Source: Mogibacterium sp. (GTDB lineage Bacteria > Bacillota > Clostridia > Peptostreptococcales > Anaerovoracaceae). Taken from it: 64,000 bases of DNA. Under the pieces are notes generated by a model. That model saw only the letters and a program-made list of their open reading frames with translations. It had not been told where the DNA came from and searched no databases. A program made the position numbers and the translations under genes. Positions within the stretch are counted from its first letter, which is position 1. Each line of letters opens with the position of its first letter. Shown in pieces: positions 1-8,780 of this stretch. Location of the stretch: assembly GCA_017512365.1 (NCBI GenBank), contig JAFWGQ010000047.1, forward strand, positions 1 through 64,000, read 5' to 3'.

Positions 1-146
1 AATTTTCGAGGACTAACAAGTTTTGCTTGTTTGTCTTTGTTTCAAAGTCTTTCTATTTTCGGGGCCGCAGCCCCTTAAATTTCAAGACCTGTTCTGCACT
101 ATGAAGTTTTCAAGGTTCCGCTGTGCTTTTCAGCGACAGCTTCATT
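1..146 (-). other. Structured non-coding leader, no gene seen
   Basis: No open reading frame with a ribosome binding site is present. The stretch contains three short inverted repeats: AACAAG/CTTGTT at 15-31, CTTTG/CAAAG at 35-47 and GGGGC/GCCCC at 61-74. It lies downstream of the strong minus-strand promoter at 147-175 and is probably the 5' leader of a stable RNA or highly expressed operon lying beyond the window edge. Confidence 0.4.
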
Positions 147-175
147 ATTTTATGCAAACTATCCCCTTGTGTCAA
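147..175 (-). promoter_or_regulatory. Strong sigma-A promoter reading out of the window, possible rRNA operon promoter
   Basis: On the minus strand there is a perfect -35 TTGACA (170-175) and a -10 TAAAAT (147-152) separated by 17 bases. Directly upstream (176-215) the DNA is almost pure A/T, as in an UP element. The transcript would run towards position 1 through a leader with small hairpins (15-31, 35-47, 61-74). A strong promoter with A-tracts and a structured leader containing a TTGAAAACT-like stretch resembles the start of an rRNA operon; the gene itself is outside the window, so this identity is inference. Confidence 0.6.
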
Positions 176-238
176 CACTTTTTTTGAACTTTTTTGAAAA
201 AGTTTTTGTACTGATTCCATTTAGTATCTGTACGATCC

Positions 239-754
239 TCAATACAGTTTTGATACATGCGAAGGCGCCCTCAGAGCCGCCGCAGCTGCGTTGTTTCCGC
301 CGCCTTCATGATCGTCTTTTTCGCTGTCGTTTTTTTCAGCGACTCCGGCTTCGCTCATCATTACAGGATCCCACAAGGAGTACGGCGGATACCTCAGAAG
401 ATAGCGCTTGTATGCTTTCTTTGTGTTTGCCAGAGCGTTTCTCCCCATGGCTATGGACTGCCCCGAGTTGAAGTTGATGTAATAGCCGCTGATATCCTTT
501 ACATGATCGAGATTAATGATCATCTTTTTTATGGGCCTGTAAAAGGCTCTTTCGGCAAGCGACTCCGCGATCGTATTGAGTCCTCCGTAGAATGAATAGT
601 CCTTGCCCGATGTCACTACATGCAGTTTGCGTCCGTCCTGTTCTATCACCTCGATGTCGTCGATTCTGATCTTTGCGCAGCTGCTTGCACTGATCACGGA
701 AATAAACTCCGGCAGCGGACGATCTTTTTTATCATGATGTTCTCTGTGATGCAT
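239..754 (-). CDS. LytTR-family DNA-binding regulator
   Basis: Predicted transcription factor of 171 aa. Residues about 25-135 match a LytTR DNA-binding domain: a beta-strand segment reading IDDIEVIEQDGRKLHVVT, a GGLNTIAESL helix, the 'R-P-I-K-K-M-I-I-N-L-D-H-V' strand and a final GRNALANTKKAYKRYL strand/helix. No receiver or membrane domain is present, so it is a stand-alone LytTR protein of unknown signal. The C-terminal 30 residues are charged and Ala-rich. The start was placed at 754 because GGGGAGGT lies 6 bases upstream; a longer reading frame to 841 has no such site. A 12-bp palindrome at 816-827 upstream may be an operator. Confidence 0.8.
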   Translation of the reverse strand: MHHREHHDKKDRPLPEFISVISASSCAKIRIDDIEVIEQDGRKLHVVTSGKDYSFYGGLNTIAESLAERAFYRPIKKMIINLDHVKDISGYYINFNSGQSIAMGRNALANTKKAYKRYLLRYPPYSLWDPVMMSEAGVAEKNDSEKDDHEGGGNNAAAAALRAPSHVSKLY

Positions 755-815
755 AACCGTACCTCCCCTTGTCTGGTCCCAGAAGTGAATAATATAGGTA
801 TTACATATGATGACA

Positions 816-827
816 TAATGATCATTA
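816..827. promoter_or_regulatory. Perfect palindrome TAATGATCATTA, possible operator
   Basis: A 12-bp perfect palindrome lies in the region between the LytTR gene and the divergent folT gene. It sits about 60 bases upstream of the LytTR start codon, near where that gene's promoter should be. Function as an operator is inference only. Confidence 0.3.
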
Positions 828-882
828 AAAGTATTCAGCAAAAAACCGCCAAAAAACTCACTCAGCCGCTAAGAGGACAGTA

Positions 883-912
883 TTGAAAACAAATTGTAAA
901 CTATGATAAAAT
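883..912 (+). promoter_or_regulatory. Promoter of the riboswitch-folT transcript
   Basis: TTGAAA at 883-888 and TAAAAT at 907-912 are spaced by 18 bases. Transcription would begin at about 919, right at the first base of the THF riboswitch, which supports the assignment. Confidence 0.55.
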
Positions 913-918
913 CGCTCT

Positions 919-1014
919 CGTAGAGTAAATATCAAGCGTTAAGTGTCCCTGGGATGGGATGTTGCCCGGGAACGAAAACTTACCAAGTTGCGATTTGATA
1001 TTGCATCCGCTACT
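919..1014 (+). ncRNA. Tetrahydrofolate (THF) riboswitch
   Basis: The stretch has the conserved features of the THF-I riboswitch: the closing P1 stem GTAG (920-923) with CTAC (1010-1013), the internal segment GCGTTAAGTG (936-945), GGGATG (955-960) and the conserved 3' strand TTGCATCCGC (1001-1010). It precedes a FolT-type folate transporter subunit, the standard target of this class. The downstream CCTCCGGGAA (1042-1051) can pair, with one mismatch, to the folT Shine-Dalgarno region TTCCGGGAGG (1100-1109), so ligand binding may control ribosome access. Confidence 0.9.
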
Positions 1015-1116
1015 GCAGATCAATAAATGACAGGAGAATTTCCTCCGGGAATGTGGTTGCTGCAGGTAAGCGATTTTTGAAAGTGTTGCAATTACTTGAT
1101 TCCGGGAGGTTTTTGT

Positions 1117-1638
1117 ATGAAAAAGGATATCTTTACAACCGAAACTCTGGTCATTACGTCATTCATGATAGCACTATCTGTAGTGTTGTCCAAGCTGGTA
1201 TCGGTCAATATATCGTTTCTGAGGATCGGCTTCGGCTTTCTCCCGATCGCTGTGCTCGCCATACTGTACGGACCGGTCGCAGCCGCTGTCGGGTACGGTC
1301 TCGCCGATATCATCGGGGCGTTTCTTTTCCCTACCGGGACTTTCTTTCCCGGCTTCACGGTCTCTGCCGTTCTCACCGGACTGATATTCGGATTCGTCCT
1401 GTATAATAAGGAAGTGACAATAATAAGAGCGCTGACAGCTTCAGCGCTGGTATGTCTGTTCGTCAACCTTTTGCTCAATACGTACTGGCTGACCTTCCTG
1501 CTGGGCAAAGGATTTACTGTACTGCTGGCGTCGAGGGCCGTCAAGGAGATCGTGGCGATCCCCGTCATGGCCCTGCTTACAGTCGCCGTCGACAGATATG
1601 TTCTCAGGCATGTAAAAAGCAGAGCCGTTATGAACTAG
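1117..1638 (+). CDS. folT: Folate ECF transporter, substrate-binding S component
   Basis: Integral membrane S component (173 aa) of an energy-coupling factor transporter, expected to bind folates and dock on a shared EcfA/A'/T module not encoded here. The sequence shows about five to six hydrophobic segments, an N-terminal stretch TLVITSFMIALSVVLSKL, and the glycine-rich middle section GFGFLPIAVLAILYGP...GYGLADIIGAFLFPTG typical of FolT and related vitamin S components. The start is at 1117 because GGGAGG lies 7 bases upstream. The THF riboswitch just upstream fixes folate as the likely substrate. It converges on rqcP; the two stop codons overlap by a few bases. Confidence 0.88.
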   Translation: MKKDIFTTETLVITSFMIALSVVLSKLVSVNISFLRIGFGFLPIAVLAILYGPVAAAVGYGLADIIGAFLFPTGTFFPGFTVSAVLTGLIFGFVLYNKEVTIIRALTASALVCLFVNLLLNTYWLTFLLGKGFTVLLASRAVKEIVAIPVMALLTVAVDRYVLRHVKSRAVMN

Positions 1639-1877
1639 GCGATAACTTCATACATTGAGTCCGCGTCCTCCTTGCGCACCGATTCCGGCATGGCAAGCAC
1701 GCGGACTTTTAATATGTTGCTGCCGAATGTGATAGTGATCTCATCCCCGGTCTTCAGCTCGAGTCCCGGCTTCGCGATCCTGCCGTTGACTTCTACCCTT
1801 CCCTGTTCGCACGCTTCCTTCGCGACGGTACGTCTTTTGATGATCCTTGAATTCTTAAGATATTTATCCAGTCTCAT
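1635..1877 (-). CDS. rqcP: S4-domain RNA-binding protein RqcP
   Basis: Small 80-aa S4 RNA-binding protein. It begins MRLDKYLKNSRIIKRRTVAK and carries the S4 features RVEVNGRIAKPG and LKTGDEITITFG, closely matching Bacillus RqcP (YabO), which works with RqcH in ribosome-associated quality control by stabilising peptidyl-tRNA on the obstructed 50S subunit. Its length and its location downstream of hup and the YabM-like flippase agree with that identity. The initiation region is weak (AGGAC 8 bases upstream) and lies just after a terminator-like hairpin, so expression may depend on read-through from hup. Confidence 0.88.
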   Translation of the reverse strand: MRLDKYLKNSRIIKRRTVAKEACEQGRVEVNGRIAKPGLELKTGDEITITFGSNILKVRVLAMPESVRKEDADSMYEVIA

Positions 1878-1892
1878 GATTTTTGTCCTGTG

Positions 1893-1926
1893 TAAAAAAA
1901 ATGAGCGGATAGCCCGGCTACCCGCT
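1893..1926 (-). terminator. Intrinsic terminator after hup
   Basis: On the minus strand a GC-rich hairpin (AGCGGGTAGCC/GGCTATCCGCT, 1904-1926, with one mismatch per arm) is followed by a run of eight T residues (1894-1901). It lies 18 bases after the hup stop and immediately before rqcP, so it should end most hup transcripts and lower rqcP expression relative to hup. Confidence 0.8.
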
Positions 1927-1943
1927 TCTTTTTATTTCTGTAA

Positions 1944-2222
1944 TTACTTATTCACCGCGTCCTTGAGGGACTTTCCTGCCTTGAACACAGGTGCCTTGGA
2001 AGCAGGGATGGAAATGACTTTGTCAGGCTTCTGCGGATTTCTGCCTGTTCTGGCTTTTCTGTTTCTGGTCTCGAATGTGCCGAAGCCGATCAGTCTTACG
2101 CTGTCACCGGCGACCAGAGCCTTTTCGATAGTCTCGAGAACAGCATCGAGAGCGATCTCTGCGTCTTTTTTCTTGAAGCCTGTCTTGTCTGCAACCTTTG
2201 CAACCAATTCTGCTTTATTCAT
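1944..2222 (-). CDS. hup: HU-type nucleoid DNA-binding protein
   Basis: Histone-like HU protein (92 aa) that bends and compacts DNA as a dimer. It has the standard opening [20 protein letters not shown], the dimer core, the arm segment [19 protein letters not shown] and the C-terminal [17 protein letters not shown] end (here [16 protein letters not shown]). The start was placed at the third codon of the longer frame because AGGAGG lies 7 bases before it. It sits between the flippase-like gene and rqcP, as in many Clostridia, and has its own terminator. Confidence 0.96.
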   Translation of the reverse strand: MNKAELVAKVADKTGFKKKDAEIALDAVLETIEKALVAGDSVRLIGFGTFETRNRKARTGRNPQKPDKVISIPASKAPVFKAGKSLKDAVNK

Positions 2223-2289
2223 AATCATTCCTCCTAACCAAATGTGGTAATCAACCTAAGCTTATTATATGTTCTTTTTTTATTGATTG

Positions 2290-3957
2290 TCAACGTGCGA
2301 TTTTCATCCTTACCGCGATCCTGTAGATCGCGTCGCCCTTTGGTATCATCTCGATCTCTTCCCTGCTTATCGCTCCGGTCAGGAACACTGTCACAAAATA
2401 CACTGCCACGGCGATAAGTATGGCCAGCATCGTGGAGACCGCGTTGCTCGATGTGATCAGATAGATCAGCTTGTACGACGCCATGGCGCCCGCTCCCATT
2501 ATGAGCGCGGCGTACAGCGGAGTCACGAATATGCTCTTCACATCAAGGCTCACGCCCGCATACTTTCGAAGCGCCAGATAGTTGAGCGTGCCGGCCGTGA
2601 TATACGCAGCGATGGAACCCATCGCCGCCCCGTTCACATTCAGGGCCGGTATGCCGACGAGCACATAGGAAACTATCGTCTTCACCACAGCTCCGAGGAA
2701 AAGGTTCCACACAGGAAGCAGCATCCTGCCAATGCCCTGCAGACTCGTCGAAAAAGCCCTCATTATCGCGAGCAGCACTATGGTGACGGACAGTATCTGC
2801 AGCGTAGGCACCGCCGTCATCGCCTCGTCCGGCTTCTTGAAATACAGCATGGTGAGTATCGGCTTCGCAAGTACCATGAGTCCGATCATGCAAGGATAAG
2901 TGATGACCATCATGGTCTTGAGACCGGCCTTGATGTGTCCGTCGAGCTCAGGCTTATTTTTGAGAGTGAAGGCTGTAGTGACCGCCGGCATGAGGCTTAT
3001 GCATATGGCGTCGACGAATACCAGAGGCATGCTGACGATAGGGTCGGTGTAGCCTCCCATCAGACCGTACAGCTTCTTGGCCTCCGTCATATTCCAGCCT
3101 GTCGCAAGCAGTCTCCGCATTACAATGGCAGCGTCGATGTTGAACATGATAGGCATGATGGATGAGCCTATCGTGATCGGCACCACGAATATCAGAAGCT
3201 CCTTCAGTCTCTGCCTGTCGGTCTCTTTCCTGAGTATGGAATCCTTTACCAGTTTCTTTCTCCTGCCCCTGTCGCTCCTGTATATGAACATCATTACGAT
3301 AAGTGCTGCAAGGACTCCGGCAGAAGCGCCGAACGTGGCTCCGGCAGCAGCCTTTTCGAGGCTGGTCTTATAAAAGATGTACGCCAGCGTAAGGCCGGCC
3401 GCCACTCTGGCCATCTGTTCTGTGACCTCAGTGACCGCGGTAGGCTTCATCTCCTGCCTGCCCTGGTAATAGCCTCTCATTGATGCCAGGAAAGGAGTAA
3501 GGAGAAGCGCGAACGACACCGCCCTCATCGAGGCTTCGGCTCCCGGATTCTTATAGAATCTCGCGATGGCTCCTGCGCCGACGAACATTATGGCGAATGC
3601 GATAACGCCTAAAACCGCCGAGACCTTCAGCGCCAGCTTGTACGATTTATGGGCGTTGATGTAGTCGCCTCTGGCTATCCTCTCGGAGACCATCCTGGAT
3701 ATGGCCACAGGAAACCCGGCCGTCGCTATGGTATACAACAGCTGATATACAGGATATGCCGCGCTGTAGTAGGACTGGCCCTCGGCTCCTATCATGTTGG
3801 TCAGAGGGATCCTGAAGATCGCACCGAAGACCTTGCTCACTATACCGGCGACAGCCAGTATGGTGGCTCCCTTCAGAAGAGTGGCGGACGCCGCTTCGGA
3901 CATGCCTGCGGTTTCTCTTTCGTTTATTCTGTTGTCATCTTCACTGCCGTTCTGCAT
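2290..3957 (-). CDS. Polysaccharide/lipid flippase of the SpoVB-MurJ-like family (YabM-like)
   Basis: Integral membrane protein of 555 aa with about 14 predicted helices, belonging to the MOP superfamily (SpoVB, MurJ/YtgP, YabM). After a polar N-terminus (about 25 residues) it has LLKGATILAVAGIVSKVFGAI and RIPLTNMIGAEGQ, a typical opening of Firmicutes lipid-linked oligosaccharide flippases. In Bacillus, yabM lies between spoVT and yabN downstream of mfd, the equivalent position. It probably exports a cell-wall or surface glycan precursor. The start is uncertain: there is no clear ribosome site before 3957; Met19 (3903) is an alternative. Gap to the amidohydrolase upstream is 14 bases. Confidence 0.82.
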   Translation of the reverse strand: MQNGSEDDNRINERETAGMSEAASATLLKGATILAVAGIVSKVFGAIFRIPLTNMIGAEGQSYYSAAYPVYQLLYTIATAGFPVAISRMVSERIARGDYINAHKSYKLALKVSAVLGVIAFAIMFVGAGAIARFYKNPGAEASMRAVSFALLLTPFLASMRGYYQGRQEMKPTAVTEVTEQMARVAAGLTLAYIFYKTSLEKAAAGATFGASAGVLAALIVMMFIYRSDRGRRKKLVKDSILRKETDRQRLKELLIFVVPITIGSSIMPIMFNIDAAIVMRRLLATGWNMTEAKKLYGLMGGYTDPIVSMPLVFVDAICISLMPAVTTAFTLKNKPELDGHIKAGLKTMMVITYPCMIGLMVLAKPILTMLYFKKPDEAMTAVPTLQILSVTIVLLAIMRAFSTSLQGIGRMLLPVWNLFLGAVVKTIVSYVLVGIPALNVNGAAMGSIAAYITAGTLNYLALRKYAGVSLDVKSIFVTPLYAALIMGAGAMASYKLIYLITSSNAVSTMLAILIAVAVYFVTVFLTGAISREEIEMIPKGDAIYRIAVRMKIAR

Positions 3958-3971
3958 CAGTGGTTATAGGT

Positions 3972-5261
3972 TCAGAGCTGCTTGATTATCTCCTGCTTTG
4001 CCTTACCGGCTTCAAAAATAGTCTTCTCTATATCTATAGTCGTATACTCTCCGTCTTTGTACAGCACTCTGCCGTCACACATCGTAAGGCATACATCCTT
4101 GCCGTCGGCAGAGTAGATAAGTGCGTTTGCCATGTCCTCGCAAGGCTGCATGTTAGGCGTGTTAGCGTCAACGACTATGAGATCGGCCCTGAAGCCTTCC
4201 TTTACAAGTCCGCAGTCTTCCCTGCCCTGTGAAAGAGCCCCGGCTCTTGTTGCGCTCCTCAGCACCTGCTGAGGAGTCATCACTGCAGGGTCCATCGTTT
4301 TCACCTTGCCTGTGAGGGCAAATAGTTTCATCTCCTCAAAGAAGTTCAGGCTGTTGTTGCTTGCCACACTGTCCGTACCGATCGCAACGTTTATCCCTTT
4401 TTCGTACATGAGAGGCACGTTGGCCATGCCGCTCGAAAGCTTCATGTTGCTCACCGGATTGCTGGCGACCGTAACGCCCTTGTCTCTGAATATGTCAAGA
4501 TCGCTCTCAGTGACCCAGACGCAGTGCGCAGCCGTGCACGGCTGATCAAATATGCCTGTCTCAAGGAAAATTTCCGCAGGCGTTTTTCCGTATTTCTCTA
4601 AGCAGCCCTTATGTTCGGCTTCAGTCTCTGAAAGATGGACCTGTGTCCTGACATCGTACTTCTTTGCTGCATCGGCAATTGCCACAAGCATATCATAGAC
4701 ATTGGTATATTCGGAGTGCGCGCAAGCATCCACCAGGATGCGTCCGTCCTCAAAGCCGTAATACATCCTGATGGCATCGATCATCTCTTTCAGCCTGTAG
4801 CTCTCTGCAACAGGTTCTCCGAAGCTCGAAACAGAACGTGATACATTCGTTTTTGCACCGGAAGCTGCCACGGCCCTTACCATATCATCGATAAAGTAAT
4901 ACATGTCCGATGTGGAGACTATCCCGAATCTGACAGACTCCGCCATGGAAAGGAGTGTAGCCCAGTATACTGCATCTCCGTAAAGCTTGTCTTCAAACGG
5001 GAATATCTTTTCTTTGAGCCATCTGTCCAGCGGGAGGTTCTCGCCATATCCTCTTAAAAGGCTCATAGGCGAGTGGCCGTGCGCGTTGTAGAACCCGGGC
5101 ATCAGCACCTTTCCTCTGCCGTCGTATGTCTCAAAGAAAGCTTCCTCATCTTCAGGAGGCTTGCTGTCGATATAAACGATGCTGTGGCAGTTTGTGCCGA
5201 CATACATGTTTTCTTTATATTCAAAGTTTTCGTCTATGAGTCCTATGTTTTTGAATAACAT
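3972..5261 (-). CDS. Amidohydrolase, MTA/SAH deaminase-like
   Basis: Predicted metal-dependent hydrolase (429 aa) of the TrzA/AtzA-MtaD family, which deaminates 5'-methylthioadenosine, S-adenosylhomocysteine, adenosine or related purines. Visible ligands are the HxH motif in NAHGHSP near residue 65, QVHLSETEAEH, AAHCVW and GTDSVASNN, the full metal and catalytic set. The C-terminus folds back as the usual beta-sandwich (LIVVDANTPNMQP). The start at 5261 follows GGAAAGGAG by 7 bases; the longer frame to 5285 lacks a site. It stands between mfd and the flippase, where Bacillus has spoVT. Exact substrate cannot be decided from sequence. Confidence 0.82.
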   Translation of the reverse strand: MLFKNIGLIDENFEYKENMYVGTNCHSIVYIDSKPPEDEEAFFETYDGRGKVLMPGFYNAHGHSPMSLLRGYGENLPLDRWLKEKIFPFEDKLYGDAVYWATLLSMAESVRFGIVSTSDMYYFIDDMVRAVAASGAKTNVSRSVSSFGEPVAESYRLKEMIDAIRMYYGFEDGRILVDACAHSEYTNVYDMLVAIADAAKKYDVRTQVHLSETEAEHKGCLEKYGKTPAEIFLETGIFDQPCTAAHCVWVTESDLDIFRDKGVTVASNPVSNMKLSSGMANVPLMYEKGINVAIGTDSVASNNSLNFFEEMKLFALTGKVKTMDPAVMTPQQVLRSATRAGALSQGREDCGLVKEGFRADLIVVDANTPNMQPCEDMANALIYSADGKDVCLTMCDGRVLYKDGEYTTIDIEKTIFEAGKAKQEIIKQL

Positions 5262-5354
5262 ATTATTCTCCTTTCCCGTTTGCATAACATAAAGATTATA
5301 CGGTATTGCATGCCTGTTGTGAATATTCCTAAACAGAGATTCAATTAACAGAAG

Positions 5355-8300
5355 TCAGTTTCCCGAACTGCTCTCCATCATCGCTGCCTCCCTTTTGATA
5401 TCACTCAGATACCTCATGAGCCCGAGAAGCTTTTCCGTATCTATGGTCTTGCCGGTCCGCATCTGTATCATCAGCCCTCTCACATCTGATATGAGCAGTT
5501 CATCGCCGTATTCCGACCTTGCCATGACCAGCACATACGGATGCAGCTTTACTCTGTCCGAGAACTTTATCTGTATCCATTTCTCATTCCTGCTGATATG
5601 GACCGCCCCCAGATATCCGGCATGCGCCCTTATCTCCGCTATCCTTATGAGTTCGAGCGCTTCACACGGTATGTCGCCGTATCTGTCCGTGAGCTCATCG
5701 ATCACATCCATCGCGTCATCGGGATCGTTTACGGACGCTATCCTCCGGTATGCGTCGAGCCTCAGGGCTTCATCCGGTATGTAATCCGCCGGTATGGAAG
5801 CGTTCACTGTAAGATCGATATTGATCTCGGACCTCTCTTCTCCTGTGTCTTCACCCTTCAGCTGCCTCACTGCTCTGTCTATCTCTTTGCAGTAAAGCTC
5901 GTATCCTATGCTTTCTATATGACCGCTCTGTGCTTCTCCGAGCATATTGCCGGCGCCTCTGAGCTCAAGGTCTCTCATGGCGAGCCTGAAGCCTGCCCCG
6001 AACTCGGTGAACTCCCTGATGGCCGCGAGCCTCTTTCTGGCTATGTCGGTAAGGACCTTATCCGGCTGATACATCAGATATGCGTACGCCAGTCTGCTCG
6101 ATCTTCCTACCCTTCCCCTCAGCTGATACAGCTGCGCCAGGCCGAATCTGTCAGCGTTCAGTATGATCATCGTATTGGCGTTCGGTATGTCTATGCCGTT
6201 TTCGATAATGGTCGTAGCGACCAGGATGTCTATCCTTCCCTCGATGAAATCCAGCATCGTGTTTTCAAGAGCATCCTCGTTCATCCTGCCGTGGCCTATG
6301 CCTATGACAGCATCAGGCACGAGCCTTCCGATGGTCTCAGCGACCTGATGTATGCCTGTGATCCTGTTGTTTACGACGAATACCTGACCGCCCCTCGCAA
6401 GCTCGCGGACTATGGCATTCCTGAGCATCTCCTCGTCATATGCCGCCACGTAGGTATGCACTGGGAGCCTGTCTCCCGGCGGCTCGTCTATGATGCTTAT
6501 GTCCTTTATTCCGGTCAGCGACATGTTCAGCGTGCGGGGTATCGGTGTCGCCGAAAGCGTCAGCACATCCACGCTGCTTTTGAGTTCCTTTATTTTCTCC
6601 TTATGCCTCACTCCGAAGCGCTGTTCCTCATCTATTACCAGAAGTCCGAGATCGTTGAATTTAACATCATCTGAAAGCAGTCTGTGCGTTCCTATCGCAA
6701 GGTCGACACTGCCGTTCTTTATTCCCTTTACCGTCTTCGTCTGGGCGGCTTTGGATCTGAACCTCGAAAGCTCCTCTATCTCGAACGGGAATTCCCCGAA
6801 GCGTTCTCTGAGATTGTGGTAGTGCTGGTTCACAAGAAGCGTCGTAGGAGCCAGCAGCGCTGCCTGCCTGCCTTCGGAAACGCACTTGAAGATCGCACGG
6901 GCTGCGACCTCGGTTTTTCCGTATCCGACATCCCCGCACAGAAGCCTGTCCATCGGAAGAGCTTTCATCATGTCTTCTTTTATCTCCTCGGCGGCTCTGA
7001 GTTGATCATCAGTCTCCGTATACGGGAAGGCTTCTTCAAACTCCGCCTGCCATACGGTGTCCTCCCCGAAAGCATAGCCGCCTTCGGCCTGCCTCTTTGC
7101 ATAGAGCTTCACCAGATCTTCGGCGATCTCCATTATCGCCTTTTTTGCCCTCTCCCTGGTCCTCTTCCAGCTGCCTCCGGACAGTTTCGAAAGGTGCGGG
7201 GCATTGCCCGAATTGCCTATGTACTTCTGAATGACATCGAGCTGCTCTGTAGGGATATAGAGCATGTCCGAGCCGGCGTACCTTATGACCAGATAATCCC
7301 TTGTCATCCCGTCGGCTGTGACGGCCTTTATGCCCTCGAACCTGCCTATTCCGTGTGCTTCATGCACGATGTAGTCCCCCGGATGAAGATCCGAGAACTG
7401 TATGCTGTCCTTCGAGCTCTTCCTTTTGCTCCGCCGGCGTGGCGTCTTTGCCGTCCCCGTGAATATGTCGCTCCCCGCGATGAAGCATATCTTTTCATCT
7501 TCCATCACAAAGCCGGATGACAGCGACCCTGTCCTGTAGGATATGTCTCCGTTTACTTCCGCGATGTCGAGATATTCCCTGACTCTGTCGTTTCTTTCAC
7601 TGCCGCCTGCAGCGATCACCACGCGGAAGCCTTTCGCAAGAAGCCCCGCGACCTCGGACGCGAACAATTCGATATGACCGTTGAACGGCGCGATCTGTCT
7701 GCTTCTGACATTTTCTATGTCATCACATTTCTCAAGTCCCGGGACCGCTTCAGGATAAGGAGTATATATCTCTATGCTTCGTGATGACGTACGGCCGTAA
7801 GCTCCTTCGTATACGCCGAACAGCACCTCCGGCCTCACCTGTTCCGAAAGACTGTCAGTGACCCTGGCCGGATCGACTATAGCTGTAATACCTCCCTTCA
7901 TGAAGTCCCAGAGTCTGTACTTTTCTACATCGAAGTATTCGATCAGATCGGCGTAGATCTGCGGGCTGCCGCCCCGGCCGAACAGGTCTTTTATCCTGCC
8001 CCTGTGGTCTTCCACCAGGTCTATCCTTCCGTCTTTCACTTCAGGATGCGCGTGCTCTTTTCTGAAGCGCCTGATCATGCGGTCGTATTCCTTCATCAAT
8101 GCAGCAAGCGCTTTTTCCTTTTCCGTGTTGTCAGGCATGAACTCGGCGGCCGGAGTCAGGGTGACTTCCTCCAGACCTCCGGTCGACCTCTGAGTCTCAG
8201 TATCGAAGGTCCTTATTGAATCCACTTCATCGTCGAAAAACTCGATCCTTACGGCTTCATCCATCGACGGAGCGAAAACATCGAGTATCCCTCCGCGCGA

Positions 8301-8780
8301 AGTGAATTCTCCCGGGGATTCCGTGACCGCGGCCGCGGTATAGCCCGCCTCTGCAAGTCTCTTCCTGAGCTCGCGGGGATCAATCCTGTCCCCTGTCCTG
8401 ATATCCATCACTGACGAAAGGAATCTCTCAGGCGAAGCCGTGGTCCTGACCGCCGAGCTTACAGGCGCGATCACTGCAGCAAGGCCCCTTCCGGTCTCTG
8501 TATCCGCATCAGGCGGAACTCTTCCCAGCAGGGCGTTCATCGCCCTTATCCTCTTTACAAGCGAGCTCCTGTCCCTCGCCTCATAAAGGATCTGCAGATC
8601 CTCCTCTTCGGGCAGTATCACCGGCTCAAGTCCCGGCAAATAAAAAACGAGGTCATCGGCCAGGCGGGACGCCTCCTGCCCGGACGAGACCACTGCAAGC
8701 AGTTTTTTGTTTTCTTTCAGACTGCACGCCAGCATGTATGCCGTCCTGCTGCCGCTGACGCCCGTATGTATCCTTATCAT
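5355..8780 (-). CDS. mfd: Transcription-repair coupling factor Mfd
   Basis: Full-length 1141-aa Mfd, the translocase that removes RNA polymerase stalled at lesions and recruits UvrA. Order: UvrB-homology module (about 1-330, with ESPGEFTSRGGILDVF), the RNA-polymerase-interacting CarD-like domain (from about 475, LHPGDYIVHEAHGIGRFEGI), the superfamily 2 motor (Walker A GDVGYGKTEVAARA, Walker B VIDEEQRFG, SATPIPRTL, and QLRGRVGRS) and the TRCF C-terminal domain. It overlaps the pth stop by ATGA, indicating translational coupling. Confidence 0.98.
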   Translation of the reverse strand: MIRIHTGVSGSRTAYMLACSLKENKKLLAVVSSGQEASRLADDLVFYLPGLEPVILPEEEDLQILYEARDRSSLVKRIRAMNALLGRVPPDADTETGRGLAAVIAPVSSAVRTTASPERFLSSVMDIRTGDRIDPRELRKRLAEAGYTAAAVTESPGEFTSRGGILDVFAPSMDEAVRIEFFDDEVDSIRTFDTETQRSTGGLEEVTLTPAAEFMPDNTEKEKALAALMKEYDRMIRRFRKEHAHPEVKDGRIDLVEDHRGRIKDLFGRGGSPQIYADLIEYFDVEKYRLWDFMKGGITAIVDPARVTDSLSEQVRPEVLFGVYEGAYGRTSSRSIEIYTPYPEAVPGLEKCDDIENVRSRQIAPFNGHIELFASEVAGLLAKGFRVVIAAGGSERNDRVREYLDIAEVNGDISYRTGSLSSGFVMEDEKICFIAGSDIFTGTAKTPRRRSKRKSSKDSIQFSDLHPGDYIVHEAHGIGRFEGIKAVTADGMTRDYLVIRYAGSDMLYIPTEQLDVIQKYIGNSGNAPHLSKLSGGSWKRTRERAKKAIMEIAEDLVKLYAKRQAEGGYAFGEDTVWQAEFEEAFPYTETDDQLRAAEEIKEDMMKALPMDRLLCGDVGYGKTEVAARAIFKCVSEGRQAALLAPTTLLVNQHYHNLRERFGEFPFEIEELSRFRSKAAQTKTVKGIKNGSVDLAIGTHRLLSDDVKFNDLGLLVIDEEQRFGVRHKEKIKELKSSVDVLTLSATPIPRTLNMSLTGIKDISIIDEPPGDRLPVHTYVAAYDEEMLRNAIVRELARGGQVFVVNNRITGIHQVAETIGRLVPDAVIGIGHGRMNEDALENTMLDFIEGRIDILVATTIIENGIDIPNANTMIILNADRFGLAQLYQLRGRVGRSSRLAYAYLMYQPDKVLTDIARKRLAAIREFTEFGAGFRLAMRDLELRGAGNMLGEAQSGHIESIGYELYCKEIDRAVRQLKGEDTGEERSEINIDLTVNASIPADYIPDEALRLDAYRRIASVNDPDDAMDVIDELTDRYGDIPCEALELIRIAEIRAHAGYLGAVHISRNEKWIQIKFSDRVKLHPYVLVMARSEYGDELLISDVRGLMIQMRTGKTIDTEKLLGLMRYLSDIKREAAMMESSSGN

